A stretch of 64,000 nt of DNA from Vespa crabro (taxonomy: Eukaryota; Arthropoda; Insecta; Hymenoptera; Vespidae): assembly GCF_910589235.1 (NCBI RefSeq), contig NC_060956.1, positions 11,376,999-11,440,998 on the forward strand, read 5' to 3'. Under the pieces are notes generated by a model, which saw only the letters and a list, made by a program, of their open reading frames with translations, was not told the DNA's origin and ran no database searches. Positions 24,233-36,349 of the stretch are shown one piece after another (positions within the stretch are counted from its first letter, which is position 1; each line of letters starts with the position of its first letter). The translations under genes were made by a program, and so were the position numbers.

Positions 24233-24569
24233 TGGTACGAGTAATTTCAAAGTTTTCAAGATTTTATGTCCGTAATTAACGAAATTTGCATGTGTCGATC
24301 TCAATTTCGACAATTTACATGTAAATACTCGTATTTACACATAGTGACAAACTTATATTTTTGTTTCATTATGTATTGTGAGTCGATAGAATATTAAAGC
24401 ATTGAAATTGATTGTGATTTCAAATTTCGTTTTTCGACGATACGTCTTTATGAGCTAATAATCGTATATGACTTATGAAACAAGGTTAGAACGTCGAATC
24501 CAAGATTAAATAGATGTTTGATCTTCAGAAAAACAATGTCCGAATCGATAGGTAACATTTTTCAAACTT
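24233..24569 (+). repeat. A/B chimeric monomer, copy 1 (337 bp)
   Basis: A through GAATATTAAAG, then B from TGATTGTGATTTCAAATTTCG, including GGTTAGAACG. It is followed directly by C, so an A-B-C trimer has been reduced to a dimer by an in-phase A-B exchange. The preceding junction reads AATCTA. Confidence 0.9.
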
Positions 24570-26588
24570 TGGTACGAGTAATTTCAATGTTTTCACGATT
24601 TTATCTCCGCAATTAACGAAATTCGCATGGGTCGCTCCCATTTTTCGACAATATTCATGATAAACTCGCATTTACACATAGTCACAAACTTATATTTAAG
24701 TTTCATTATGTATTGTGCGTCGATAGAATATAAAAGCATTGAAATTGATTGAGATTTCAAATTTCGTATTTCGACGATACGTCTTTATGAGCTAATAATC
24801 GTGTATGACTTATGAAACAAGGTTAAAACGTCGAATCCAAGATTAAATAGATGTTTGATCTTCAGAAGTCAAATGTCCGAATCGATTGGAAACATTTTTA
24901 ATCTGTGGTACGAGTAATTTCAAAGTTTTCAAGATTTTATGTCCGTAATTAACGAAATTTGCATGTGTCGATCTCAATTTCGACAATTTACATGTAAATA
25001 CTCGTATTTACACATAGTAACAAACTTATATTTTTGTTTCATTATGTATTGTGAGTCGATAGAATATTAAAGCATTGAAATTGATTGAGATTTCATATTT
25101 CGTTTTTCGACGATACATCTTTATGAGCTAATAATCGTATATGACTTATGAAACAAGGTTAAAACGTCGAATCCAAGATTAAATAGATGTTTGATCTTCA
25201 GAAAAACAATGTCCGAATCGATAGGTAACATTTTTCAAACCTTGGTACGAGTAATTTCAATGTTTTCACGATTTTATATCCGCAATTAACGAAATTCGCA
25301 TGGGTCGCTCTCATTTTTCGACAATATTGATGATAAACTCGTATTTACACATAGTCACAAACTTATATTTAAGTTTCATTATGTATTGTGCGTCGATAGA
25401 ATATAAAAGCATTGAAATTGATTGAGATTTCAAATTTCGTATTTCGACGATACGTCTTTATGAGCTAATAATCGTGTATGACTTATGAAACAAGGTTAAA
25501 ACGTCGAATCCAAGATTAAATAGATGTTTGATCTTCAGAAGTCAAATGTCCGAATCGATTGGAAACATTTTTAATCTGTGGTACGAGTAATTTCAAAGTT
25601 TTCAAGATTTTATGTCCGTAATTAACGAAATTTGCATGTGTCGATCTCAATTTCGACAATTTACATGTAAATACTCGTATTTACACATAGTAACAAACTT
25701 ATATTTTTGTTTCATTATGTATTGTGAGTCGATAGAATATTAAAGCATTGAAATTGATTGAGATTTCATATTTCGTTTTTCGACGATACATCTTTATGAG
25801 CTAATAATCGTATATGACTTATGAAACAAGGTTAAAACGTCGAATCCAAGATTAAATAGATGTTTGATCTTCATAAAAACAATGTCCGAATCGATAGGTA
25901 ACATTTTTCAAACTTTGGTACGAGTAATTTCAATGTTTTCACGATTTTATCTCCGCAATTAACGAAATTCGCATGGGTCGCTCTCATTTTTCGACAATAT
26001 TCATGATAAACTCGTATTTACACATAGTCACAAACTTATATTTAAGTTTCATTATGTATTTTGTGTCGATAGAATATAAAAGCATTGAAATTGATTGTGA
26101 TTTCAAATTTCGTTTTTCGACGATACGTCTTTATGAGCTAACAATCGTATATGACTTATGAAACAAGGTTAGAACGTCGAATCCAAGATTAAATAGATGT
26201 TTGATCTTCAGAAAAACAATGTCCGAATCGATAGGTAACATTTTTCAAACTTTGGTACGAGTAATTTCAATGTTTTCACGATTTTATCTCCGCAATTAAC
26301 GAAATTCGCATGGGTCGCTCCCATTTTTCGACAATATTCATGATAAACTCGTATTTACACATAGTCACAAACTTATATTTAAGTTTCATTATGTATTGTG
26401 CGTCGATAGAATATAAAAGCATTGAAATTGATTGAGATTTCAAATTTCGTTTTTCGACGATACGTCTTTATGAGCTAATAATCGTGTATGACTTATGAAA
26501 CAAGGTTAAAACGTCGAATCCAAGATTAAATAGATGTTTGATCTTCAGAAACACAATTACCGAATCGATTGGAAACATTTTTAATCTA

Positions 26589-26924
26589 TGGTACGAGTAA
26601 TTTCAAAGTTTTCAAGATTTTATGTCCGTAATTAACGAAATTTGCATGTGTCGATCTCAATTTCGACAATTTACATGTAAATACTCGTATTTACACATAG
26701 TAACAAACTTATATTTTTGTTTCATTATGTATTGTGCGTCGATAGAATATAAAAGCATTGAAATTGATTGAGATTTCAAATTTCGTATTTCGACGATACG
26801 TCTTTATGAGCTAATAATCGTGTATGACTTATGAAACAAGGTTAAAACGTCGAATCCAAGATTAAATAGATGTTTGATCTTCAGAAATCCAATGTCCGAA
26901 TCGATTGGAAACATTTTTAATCTG
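26589..26924 (+). repeat. A/C chimeric monomer, copy 2
   Basis: Same switch interval as at 22887. Ends CAGAAATCCAATG and is preceded by the AATCTA junction. Confidence 0.92.
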
Positions 26925-28271
26925 TGGTACGAGTAATTTCAAAGTTTTCAAGATTTTATGTCCGTAATTAACGAAATTTGCATGTGTCGATCTCAATTTC
27001 GACAATTTACATGTAAATACTCGTATTTACACATAGTAACAAACTTATATTTTTGTTTCATTATGTATTGTGAGTCGATAGAATATTAAAGCATTGAAAT
27101 TGATTGAGATTTCATATTTCGTTTTTCGACGATACATCTTTATGAGCTAATAATCGTATATGACTTATGAAACAAGGTTAAAACGTCGAATCCAAGATTA
27201 AATAGATGTTTGATCTTCATAAAAACAATGTCCGAATCGATAGGTAACATTTTTCAAACTTTGGTATGAGTAATTTCAATGTTTTCACGATTTTAACTCC
27301 GCAATTAACGAAATTCGCATGGGTCGCTCTCATTTTTCGACAATATTCATGATAAACTCGTATTTACACATAGTCACAAACTTATATTTAAGTTTCATTA
27401 TGTATTGTGTGTCGATAGAATATTAAAGCATTGAAATTGATTGAGATTTCATATTTCGTTTTTCGACGATACATCTTTATGAGCTAATAATCGTATATGA
27501 CTTATGAAACAAGGTTAAAACGTCGAATCCAAGATTAAATAGATGTTTGATCTTCATAAAAACAATGTCCGAATCGATAGGTAACATTTTTCAAACTTTG
27601 GTATGAGTAATTTCAATGTTTTCACGATTTTAACTCCGCAATTAACGAAATTCGCATGGGTCGCTCTCATTTTTCGACAATATTCATGATAAACTCGTAT
27701 TTACACATAGTCACAAACTTATATTTAAGTTTCATTATGTATTGTGTGTCGATAGAATATAAAAGCATTGAAATTGATTGAGATTTCAAATTTCGTTTTT
27801 CGACGATACGTCTTTATGAGCTAATAATCGTATATAACTTATGAAACAAGGTTAAAACGTCGAATCCAAGATTAAATAGATGTTTGATCTTCAGAAAAAC
27901 AATGTCCGAATCGATAGGTAACATTTTTCAAACCTTGGTACGAGTAATTTCAATGTTTTCACGATTTTATATCCGCAATTAACGAAATTCGCATGGGTCG
28001 CTCTCATTTTTCGACAATATTGATGATAAACTCGTATTTACACATAGTCACAAACTTATATTTAAGTTTCATTATGTATTGTGCGTCGATAGAATATAAA
28101 AGCATTGAAATTGATTGAGATTTCAAATTTCGTATTTCGACGATACGTCTTTATGAGCTAATAATCGTGTATGACTTATGAAACAAGGTTAAAACGTCGA
28201 TTCCAAGATAAATTAGATGTTTGATCTTCAGAAGTCAAATGTCCGAATCGATTGGAAACATTTTTAATCTG
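26925..28271 (+). repeat. Four-monomer unit, copy 3
   Basis: Monomers at 26925, 27262, 27599 and 27936. The last one carries three linked A/T substitutions at 28201, 28210 and 28213, shared only with the monomer ending near 15144. Confidence 0.9.
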
Positions 28272-29281
28272 TGGTACGAGTAATTTCAAAGTTTTCAAGA
28301 TTTTATGTCCGTAATTAACGAAATTTGCATGTGTCGATCTCAATTTCGACAATTTACATGTAAATACTCGTATTTACACATAGTAACAAACTTATATTTT
28401 TGTTTCATTATGTATTGTGAGTCGATAGAATATTAAAGCATTGAAATTGATTGAGATTTCATATTTCGTTTTTCGACGATACATCTTTATGAGCTAATAA
28501 TCGTATATGACTTATGAAACAAGGTTAAAACGTCGAATCCAAGATTAAATAGATGTTTGATCTTCATAAAAACAATGTCCGAATCGATAGGTAACATTTT
28601 TCAAACTTTGGTACGAGTAATTTCAATGTTTTCACGATTTTATCTCCGCAATTAACGAAATTCGCATGGGTCGCTCTCATTTTTCGACAATATTCATGAT
28701 AAACTCTTATTTACACATAGTCACAAACTTATATTTAAGTTTCATTATGTATTTTGTGTCGATAGAATATAAAAGCATTGAAATTGATTGTGATTTCAAA
28801 TTTCGTTTTTCGACGATACGTCTTTATGAGCTAACAATCGTATATGACTTATGAAACAAGGTTAGAACGTCGAATCCAAGATTAAATAGATGTTTGATCT
28901 TCAGAAAAACAATGTCCGAATCGATAGGTAACATTTTTCAAACTTTGGTACGAGTAATTTCAATGTTTTCACGATTTTATCTCCGCAATTAACGAAATTC
29001 GCATGGGTCGCTCCCATTTTTCGACAATATTCATGATAAACTCGTATTTACACATAGTCACAAACTTATATTTAAGTTTCATTATGTATTGTGCGTCGAT
29101 AGAATATAAAAGCATTGAAATTGATTGAGATTTCAAATTTCGTTTTTCGACGATACGTCTTTATGAGCTAATAATCGTGTATGACTTATGAAACAAGGTT
29201 AAAACGTCGAATCCAAGATTAAATAGATGTTTGATCTTCAGAAAAACAATTACCGAATCGATTGGAAACATTTTTAATCTA

Positions 29282-29617
29282 TGGTACGAGTAATTTCAAA
29301 GTTTTCAAGATTTTATGTCCGTAATTAACGAAATTTGCATGTGTCGATCTCAATTTCGACAATTTACATGTAAATACTCGTATTTACACATAGTAACAAA
29401 CTTATATTTTTGTTTCATTATGTATTGTGCGTCGATAGAATATAAAAGCATTGAAATTGATTGAGATTTCAAATTTCGTATTTCGACGATACGTCTTTAT
29501 GAGCTAATAATCGTGTATGACTTATGAAACAAGGTTAAAACGTCGAATCCAAGATTAAATAGATGTTTGATCTTCAGAAGTCAAATGTCCGAATCGATTG
29601 GAAACATTTTTAATCTG
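29282..29617 (+). repeat. A/C chimeric monomer, copy 3
   Basis: Ends CAGAAGTCAAATG. Preceded by a C with the unusual end CAGAAAAACAATTACC and the AATCTA junction. Confidence 0.92.
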
Positions 29618-30627
29618 TGGTACGAGTAATTTCAAAGTTTTCAAGATTTTATGTCCGTAATTAACGAAATTTGCATGTGTCGATCTCAATTTCGACAATT
29701 TACATGTAAATACTCGTATTTACACATAGAAACAAACTTATATTTTTGTTTCATTATGTATTGTGAGTCGATAGAATATTAAAGCATTGAAATTGATTGA
29801 GATTTCATATTTCGTTTTTCGACGATACATCTTTATGAGCTAATAATCGTATATGACTTATGAAACAAGGTTAAAACGTCGAATCCAAGATTAAATAGAT
29901 GTTTGATCTTCATAAAAACAATGTCCGAATCGATAGGTAACATTTTTCAAACTTTGGTACGAGTAATTTCAATGTTTTCACGATTTTATCTCCGCAATTA
30001 ACGAAATTCGCATGGGTCGCTCTCATTTTTCGACAATATTCATGATAAACTCGTATTTACACATAGTCACAAACTTATATTTAAGTTTCATTATGTATTT
30101 TGTGTCGATAGAATATAAAAGCATTGAAATTGATTGTGATTTCAAATTTCGTTTTTCGACGATACGTCTTTATGAGCTAACAATCGTATATGACTTATGA
30201 AACAAGGTTAGAACGTCGAATCCAAGATTAAATAGATGTTTGATCTTCAGAAAAACAATGTCCGAATCGATAGGTAACATTTTTCAAACTTTGGTACGAG
30301 TAATTTCAATGTTTTCACGATTTTATCTCCGCAATTAACGAAATTCGCATGGGTCGCTCCCATTTTTCGACAATATTCATGATAAACTCGTATTTACACA
30401 TAGTCACAAACTTATATTTAAGTTTCATTATGTATTGTGCGTCGATAGAATATAAAAGCATTGAAATTGATTGAGATTTCAAATTTCGTTTTTCGACGAT
30501 ACGTCTTTATGAGCTAATAATCGTGTATGACTTATGAAACAAGGTTAAAACGTCGAATCCAAGATTAAATAGATGTTTGATCTTCAGAAACACAATTACC
30601 GAATCGATTGGAAACATTTTTAATCTA

Positions 30628-30964
30628 TGGTACGAGTAATTTCAAAGTTTTCAAGATTTTATGTCCGTAATTAACGAAATTTGCATGTGTCGATCTCAAT
30701 TTCGACAATTTACATGTAAATACTCGTATTTACACATAGTGACAAACTTATATTTTTGTTTCATTATGTATTGTGAGTCGATAGAATATTAAAGCATTGA
30801 AATTGATTGTGATTTCAAATTTCGTTTTTCGACGATACGTCTTTATGAGCTAATAATCGTATATGACTTATGAAACAAGGTTAGAACGTCGAATCCAAGA
30901 TTAAATAGATGTTTGATCTTCAGAAAAACAATGTCCGAATCGATAGGTAACATTTTTCAAACTT
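30628..30964 (+). repeat. A/B chimeric monomer, copy 2
   Basis: Same switch interval as at 24233, 6395 bp upstream, and the same AATCTA junction before it. Confidence 0.9.
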
Positions 30965-32983
30965 TGGTACGAGTAATTTCAATGTTTTCACGATTTTATC
31001 TCCGCAATTAACGAAATTCGCATGGGTCGCTCCCATTTTTCGACAATATTCATGATAAACTCGCATTTACACATAGTCACAAACTTATATTTAAGTTTCA
31101 TTATGTATTGTGCGTCGATAGAATATAAAAGCATTGAAATTGATTGAGATTTCAAATTTCGTATTTCGACGATACGTCTTTATGAGCTAATAATCGTGTA
31201 TGACTTATGAAACAAGGTTAAAACGTCGAATCCAAGATTAAATAGATGTTTGATCTTCAGAAGTCAAATGTCCGAATCGATTGGAAACATTTTTAATCTG
31301 TGGTACGAGTAATTTCAAAGTTTTCAAGATTTTATGTCCGTAATTAACGAAATTTGCATGTGTCGATCTCAATTTCGACAATTTACATGTAAATACTCGT
31401 ATTTACACATAGTAACAAACTTATATTTTTGTTTCATTATGTATTGTGAGTCGATAGAATATTAAAGCATTGAAATTGATTGAGATTTCATATTTCGTTT
31501 TTCGACGATACATCTTTATGAGCTAATAATCGTATATGACTTATGAAACAAGGTTAAAACGTCGAATCCAAGATTAAATTGATGTTTGATCTTCAGAAAA
31601 ACAATGTCCGAATCGATAGGTAACATTTTTCAAACCTTGGTACGAGTAATTTCAATGTTTTCACGATTTTATATCCGCAATTAACGAAATTCGCATGGGT
31701 CGCTCTCATTTTTCGACAATATTGATGATAAACTCGTATTTACACATAGTCACAAACTTATATTTAAGTTTCATTATGTATTGTGCGTCGATAGAATATA
31801 AAAGCATTGAAATTGATTGAGATTTCAAATTTCGTATTTCGACGATACGTCTTTATGAGCTAATAATCGTGTATGACTTATGAAACAAGGTTAAAACGTC
31901 GAATCCAAGATTAAATAGATGTTTGATCTTCAGAAGTCCAATGTCCGAATCGATTGGAAACATTTTTAATCTGTGGTACGAGTAATTTCAAAGTTTTCAA
32001 GATTTTATGTCCGTAATTAACGAAATTTGCATGTGTCGATCTCAATTTCGACAATTTACATGTAAATACTCGTATTTACACATAGTAACAAACTTATATT
32101 TTTGTTTCATTATGTATTGTGAGTCGATAGAATATTAAAGCATTGAAATTGATTGAGATTTCATATTTCGTTTTTCGACGATACATCTTTATGAGCTAAT
32201 AATCGTATATGACTTATGAAACAAGGTTAAAACGTCGAATCCAAGATTAAATAGATGTTTGATCTTCATAAAAACAATGTCCGAATCGATAGGTAACATT
32301 TTTCAAACTTTGGTACGAGTAATTTCAATGTTTTCACGATTTTATCTCCGCAATTAACGAAATTCGCATGGGTCGCTCTCATTTTTCGACAATATTCATG
32401 ATAAACTCGTATTTACACATAGTCACAAACTTATATTTAAGTTTCATTATGTATTTTGTGTCGATAGAATATAAAAGCATTGAAATTGATTGTGATTTCA
32501 AATTTCGTTTTTCGACGATACGTCTTTATGAGCTAACAATCGTATATGACTTATGAAACAAGGTTAGAACGTCGAATCCAAGATTAAATAGATGTTTGAT
32601 CTTCAGAAAAACAATGTCCGAATCGATAGGTAACATTTTTCAAACTTTGGTACGAGTAATTTCAATGTTTTCACGATTTTATCTCCGCAATTAACGAAAT
32701 TCGCATGGGTCGCTCCCATTTTTCGACAATATTCATGATAAACTCGTATTTACACATAGTCACAAACTTATATTTAAGTTTCATTATGTATTGTGCGTCG
32801 ATAGAATATAAAAGCATTGAAATTGATTGAGATTTCAAATTTCGTTTTTCGACGATACGTCTTTATGAGCTAATAATCGTGTATGACTTATGAAACAAGG
32901 TTAAAACGTCGAATCCAAGATTAAATAGATGTTTGATCTTCAGAAACACAATTACCGAATCGATTGGAAACATTTTTAATCTA

Positions 32984-33319
32984 TGGTACGAGTAATTTCA
33001 AAGTTTTCAAGATTTTATGTCCGTAATTAACGAAATTTGCATGTGTCGATCTCAATTTCGACAATTTACATGTAAATACTCGTATTTACACATAGTAACA
33101 AACTTATATTTTTGTTTCATTATGTATTGTGCGTCGATAGAATATAAAAGCATTGAAATTGATTGAGATTTCAAATTTCGTATTTCGACGATACGTCTTT
33201 ATGAGCTAATAATCGTGTATGACTTATGAAACAAGGTTAAAACGTCGAATCCAAGATTAAATAGATGTTTGATCTTCAGAAGTCCAATGTCCGAATCGAT
33301 TGGAAACATTTTTAATCTG
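32984..33319 (+). repeat. A/C chimeric monomer, copy 4
   Basis: Ends CAGAAGTCCAATG, as copy 1 does, whereas the positional equivalent in super-repeat copy 1 (26589) ends CAGAAATCCAATG. Confidence 0.92.
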
Positions 33320-34666
33320 TGGTACGAGTAATTTCAAAGTTTTCAAGATTTTATGTCCGTAATTAACGAAATTTGCATGTGTCGATCTCAATTTCGACAA
33401 TTTACATGTAAATACTCGTATTTACACATAGTAACAAACTTATATTTTTGTTTCATTATGTATTGTGAGTCGATAGAATATTAAAGCATTGAAATTGATT
33501 GAGATTTCATATTTCGTTTTTCGACGATACATCTTTATGAGCTAATAATCGTATATGACTTATGAAACAAGGTTAAAACGTCGAATCCAAGATTAAATAG
33601 ATGTTTGATCTTCATAAAAACAATGTCCGAATCGATAGGTAACATTTTTCAAACTTTGGTACGAGTAATTTCAATGTTTTCACGATTTTATCTCCGCAAT
33701 TAACGAAATTCGCATGGGTCGCTCTCATTTTTCGACAATATTCATGATAAACTCGTATTTACACATAGTCACAAACTTATATTTAAGTTTCATTATGTAT
33801 TTTGTGTCGATAGAATATAAAAGCATTGAAATTGATTGTGATTTCAAATTTCGTTTTTCGACGATACGTCTTTATGAGCTAACAATCGTATATGACTTAT
33901 GAAACAAGGTTAGAACGTCGAATCCAAGATTAAATAGATGTTTGATCTTCAGAAAAACAATGTCCGAATCGATAGGTAACATTTTTCAAACTTTGGTACG
34001 AGTAATTTCAATGTTTTCACGATTTTATCTCCGCAATTAACGAAATTCGCATGGGTCGCTCTCATTTTTCGACAATATTCATGATAAACTCGTATTTACA
34101 CATAGTCACAAACTTATATTTAAGTTTCATTATGTATTTTGTGTCGATAGAATATAAAAGCATTGAAATTGATTGTGATTTCAAATTTCGTTTTTCGACG
34201 ATACGTCTTTATGAGCTAACAATCGTATATGACTTATGAAACAAGGTTAGAACGTCGAATCCAAGATTAAATAGATGTTTGATCTTCAGAAAAACAATGT
34301 CCGAATCGATAGGTAACATTTTTCAAACTTTGGTACGAGTAATTTCAATGTTTTCACGATTTTATCTCCGCAATTAACGAAATTCGCATGGGTCGCTCCC
34401 ATTTTTCGACAATATTCATGATAAACTCGTATTTACACATAGTCACAAACTTATATTTAAGTTTCATTATGTATTGTGCGTCGATAGAATATAAAAGCAT
34501 TGAAATTGATTGAGATTTCAAATTTCGTTTTTCGACGATACGTCTTTATGAGCTAATAATCGTGTATGACTTATGAAACAAGGTTAAAACGTCGAATCCA
34601 AGATTAAATAGATGTTTGATCTTCAGAAACACAATTACCGAATCGATTGGAAACATTTTTAATCTA
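33320..34666 (+). repeat. A-B-B-C tetramer
   Basis: A at 33320, B at 33657, B at 33994, C at 34331. This is the only unit with two full B monomers in tandem, and it sits at the start of the 1683-bp insertion of super-repeat copy 2. Confidence 0.93.
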
Positions 34667-35002
34667 TGGTACGAGTAATTTCAAAGTTTTCAAGATTTTA
34701 TGTCCGTAATTAACGAAATTTGCATGTGTCGATCTCAATTTCGACAATTTACATGTAAATACTCGTATTTACACATAGTAACAAACTTATATTTTTGTTT
34801 CATTATGTATTGTGCGTCGATAGAATATAAAAGCATTGAAATTGATTGAGATTTCAAATTTCGTATTTCGACGATACGTCTTTATGAGCTAATAATCGTG
34901 TATGACTTATGAAACAAGGTTAAAACGTCGAATCCAAGATTAAATAGATGTTTGATCTTCAGAAGTCAAATGTCCGAATCGATTGGAAACATTTTTAATC
35001 TG
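34667..35002 (+). repeat. A/C chimeric monomer, copy 5
   Basis: Ends CAGAAGTCAAATG. It lies within the inserted 1683 bp, directly before the tetramer. Confidence 0.92.
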
Positions 35003-36349
35003 TGGTACGAGTAATTTCAAAGTTTTCAAGATTTTATGTCCGTAATTAACGAAATTTGCATGTGTCGATCTCAATTTCGACAATTTACATGTAAATACTC
35101 GTATTTACACATAGTAACAAACTTATATTTTTGTTTCATTATGTATTGTGAGTCGATAGAATATTAAAGCATTGAAATTGATTGAGATTTCATATTTCGT
35201 TTTTCGACGATACATCTTTATGAGCTAATAATCGTATATGACTTATGAAACAAGGTTAAAACGTCGAATCCAAGATTAAATAGATGTTTGATCTTCATAA
35301 AAACAATGTCCGAATCGATAGGTAACATTTTTCAAACTTTGGTATGAGTAATTTCAATGTTTTCACGATTTTAACTCCGCAATTAACGAAATTCGCATGG
35401 GTCGCTCTCATTTTTCGACAATATTCATGATAAACTCGTATTTACACATAGTCACAAACTTATATTTAAGTTTCATTATGTATTGTGTGTCGATAGAATA
35501 TTAAAGCATTGAAATTGATTGAGATTTCATATTTCGTTTTTCGACGATACATCTTTATGAGCTAATAATCGTATATGACTTATGAAACAAGGTTAAAACG
35601 TCGAATCCAAGATTAAATAGATGTTTGATCTTCATAAAAACAATGTCCGAATCGATAGGTAACATTTTTCAAACTTTGGTATGAGTAATTTCAATGTTTT
35701 CACGATTTTAACTCCGCAATTAACGAAATTCGCATGGGTCGCTCTCATTTTTCGACAATATTCATGATAAACTCGTATTTACACATAGTCACAAACTTAT
35801 ATTTAAGTTTCATTATGTATTGTGTGTCGATAGAATATAAAAGCATTGAAATTGATTGAGATTTCAAATTTCGTTTTTCGACGATACGTCTTTATGAGCT
35901 AATAATCGTATATAACTTATGAAACAAGGTTAAAACGTCGAATCCAAGATTAAATAGATGTTTGATCTTCAGAAAAACAATGTCCGAATCGATAGGTAAC
36001 ATTTTTCAAACCTTGGTACGAGTAATTTCAATGTTTTCACGATTTTATATCCGCAATTAACGAAATTCGCATGGGTCGCTCTCATTTTTCGACAATATTG
36101 ATGATAAACTCGTATTTACACATAGTCACAAACTTATATTTAAGTTTCATTATGTATTGTGCGTCGATAGAATATAAAAGCATTGAAATTGATTGAGATT
36201 TCAAATTTCGTATTTCGACGATACGTCTTTATGAGCTAATAATCGTGTATGACTTATGAAACAAGGTTAAAACGTCGAATCCAAGATTAAATAGATGTTT
36301 GATCTTCAGAAGTCAAATGTCCGAATCGATTGGAAACATTTTTAATCTG
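35003..36349 (+). repeat. Four-monomer unit, copy 4
   Basis: Monomers at 35003, 35340, 35677 and 36014. The two middle monomers begin TGGTATGAG and have TTTTAACTCCGC, as in the copy at 26925; the third has CGTATATAACTTATG, as at 21204 and 27599. Confidence 0.9.

Larger units (their letters stand above)
21877..28271 (+). repeat. 19-monomer super-repeat, copy 1 (6395 bp)
   Basis: Unit order and starts: A-B-C 21877, A/C chimera 22887, A-B-C 23223, A/B-C dimer 24233, A-C 24906, A-B-C 25579, A/C chimera 26589, tetramer 26925. The same order restarts at 28272, exactly 6395 bp later. The B monomers are all of the TGATTGTGATTT, CTAACAATCG subtype, at the same offset in each unit. Confidence 0.93.
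28272..36349 (+). repeat. 19-monomer super-repeat, copy 2, enlarged by five monomers
   Basis: Unit starts: A-B-C 28272, A/C 29282, A-B-C 29618, A/B-C 30628, A-C 31301, A-B-C 31974, A/C 32984, then A-B-B-C 33320 and A/C 34667, then tetramer 35003. Compared with copy 1 the two units 33320-35002 (1683 bp) are extra: 8078 bp in place of 6395. Confidence 0.93.
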
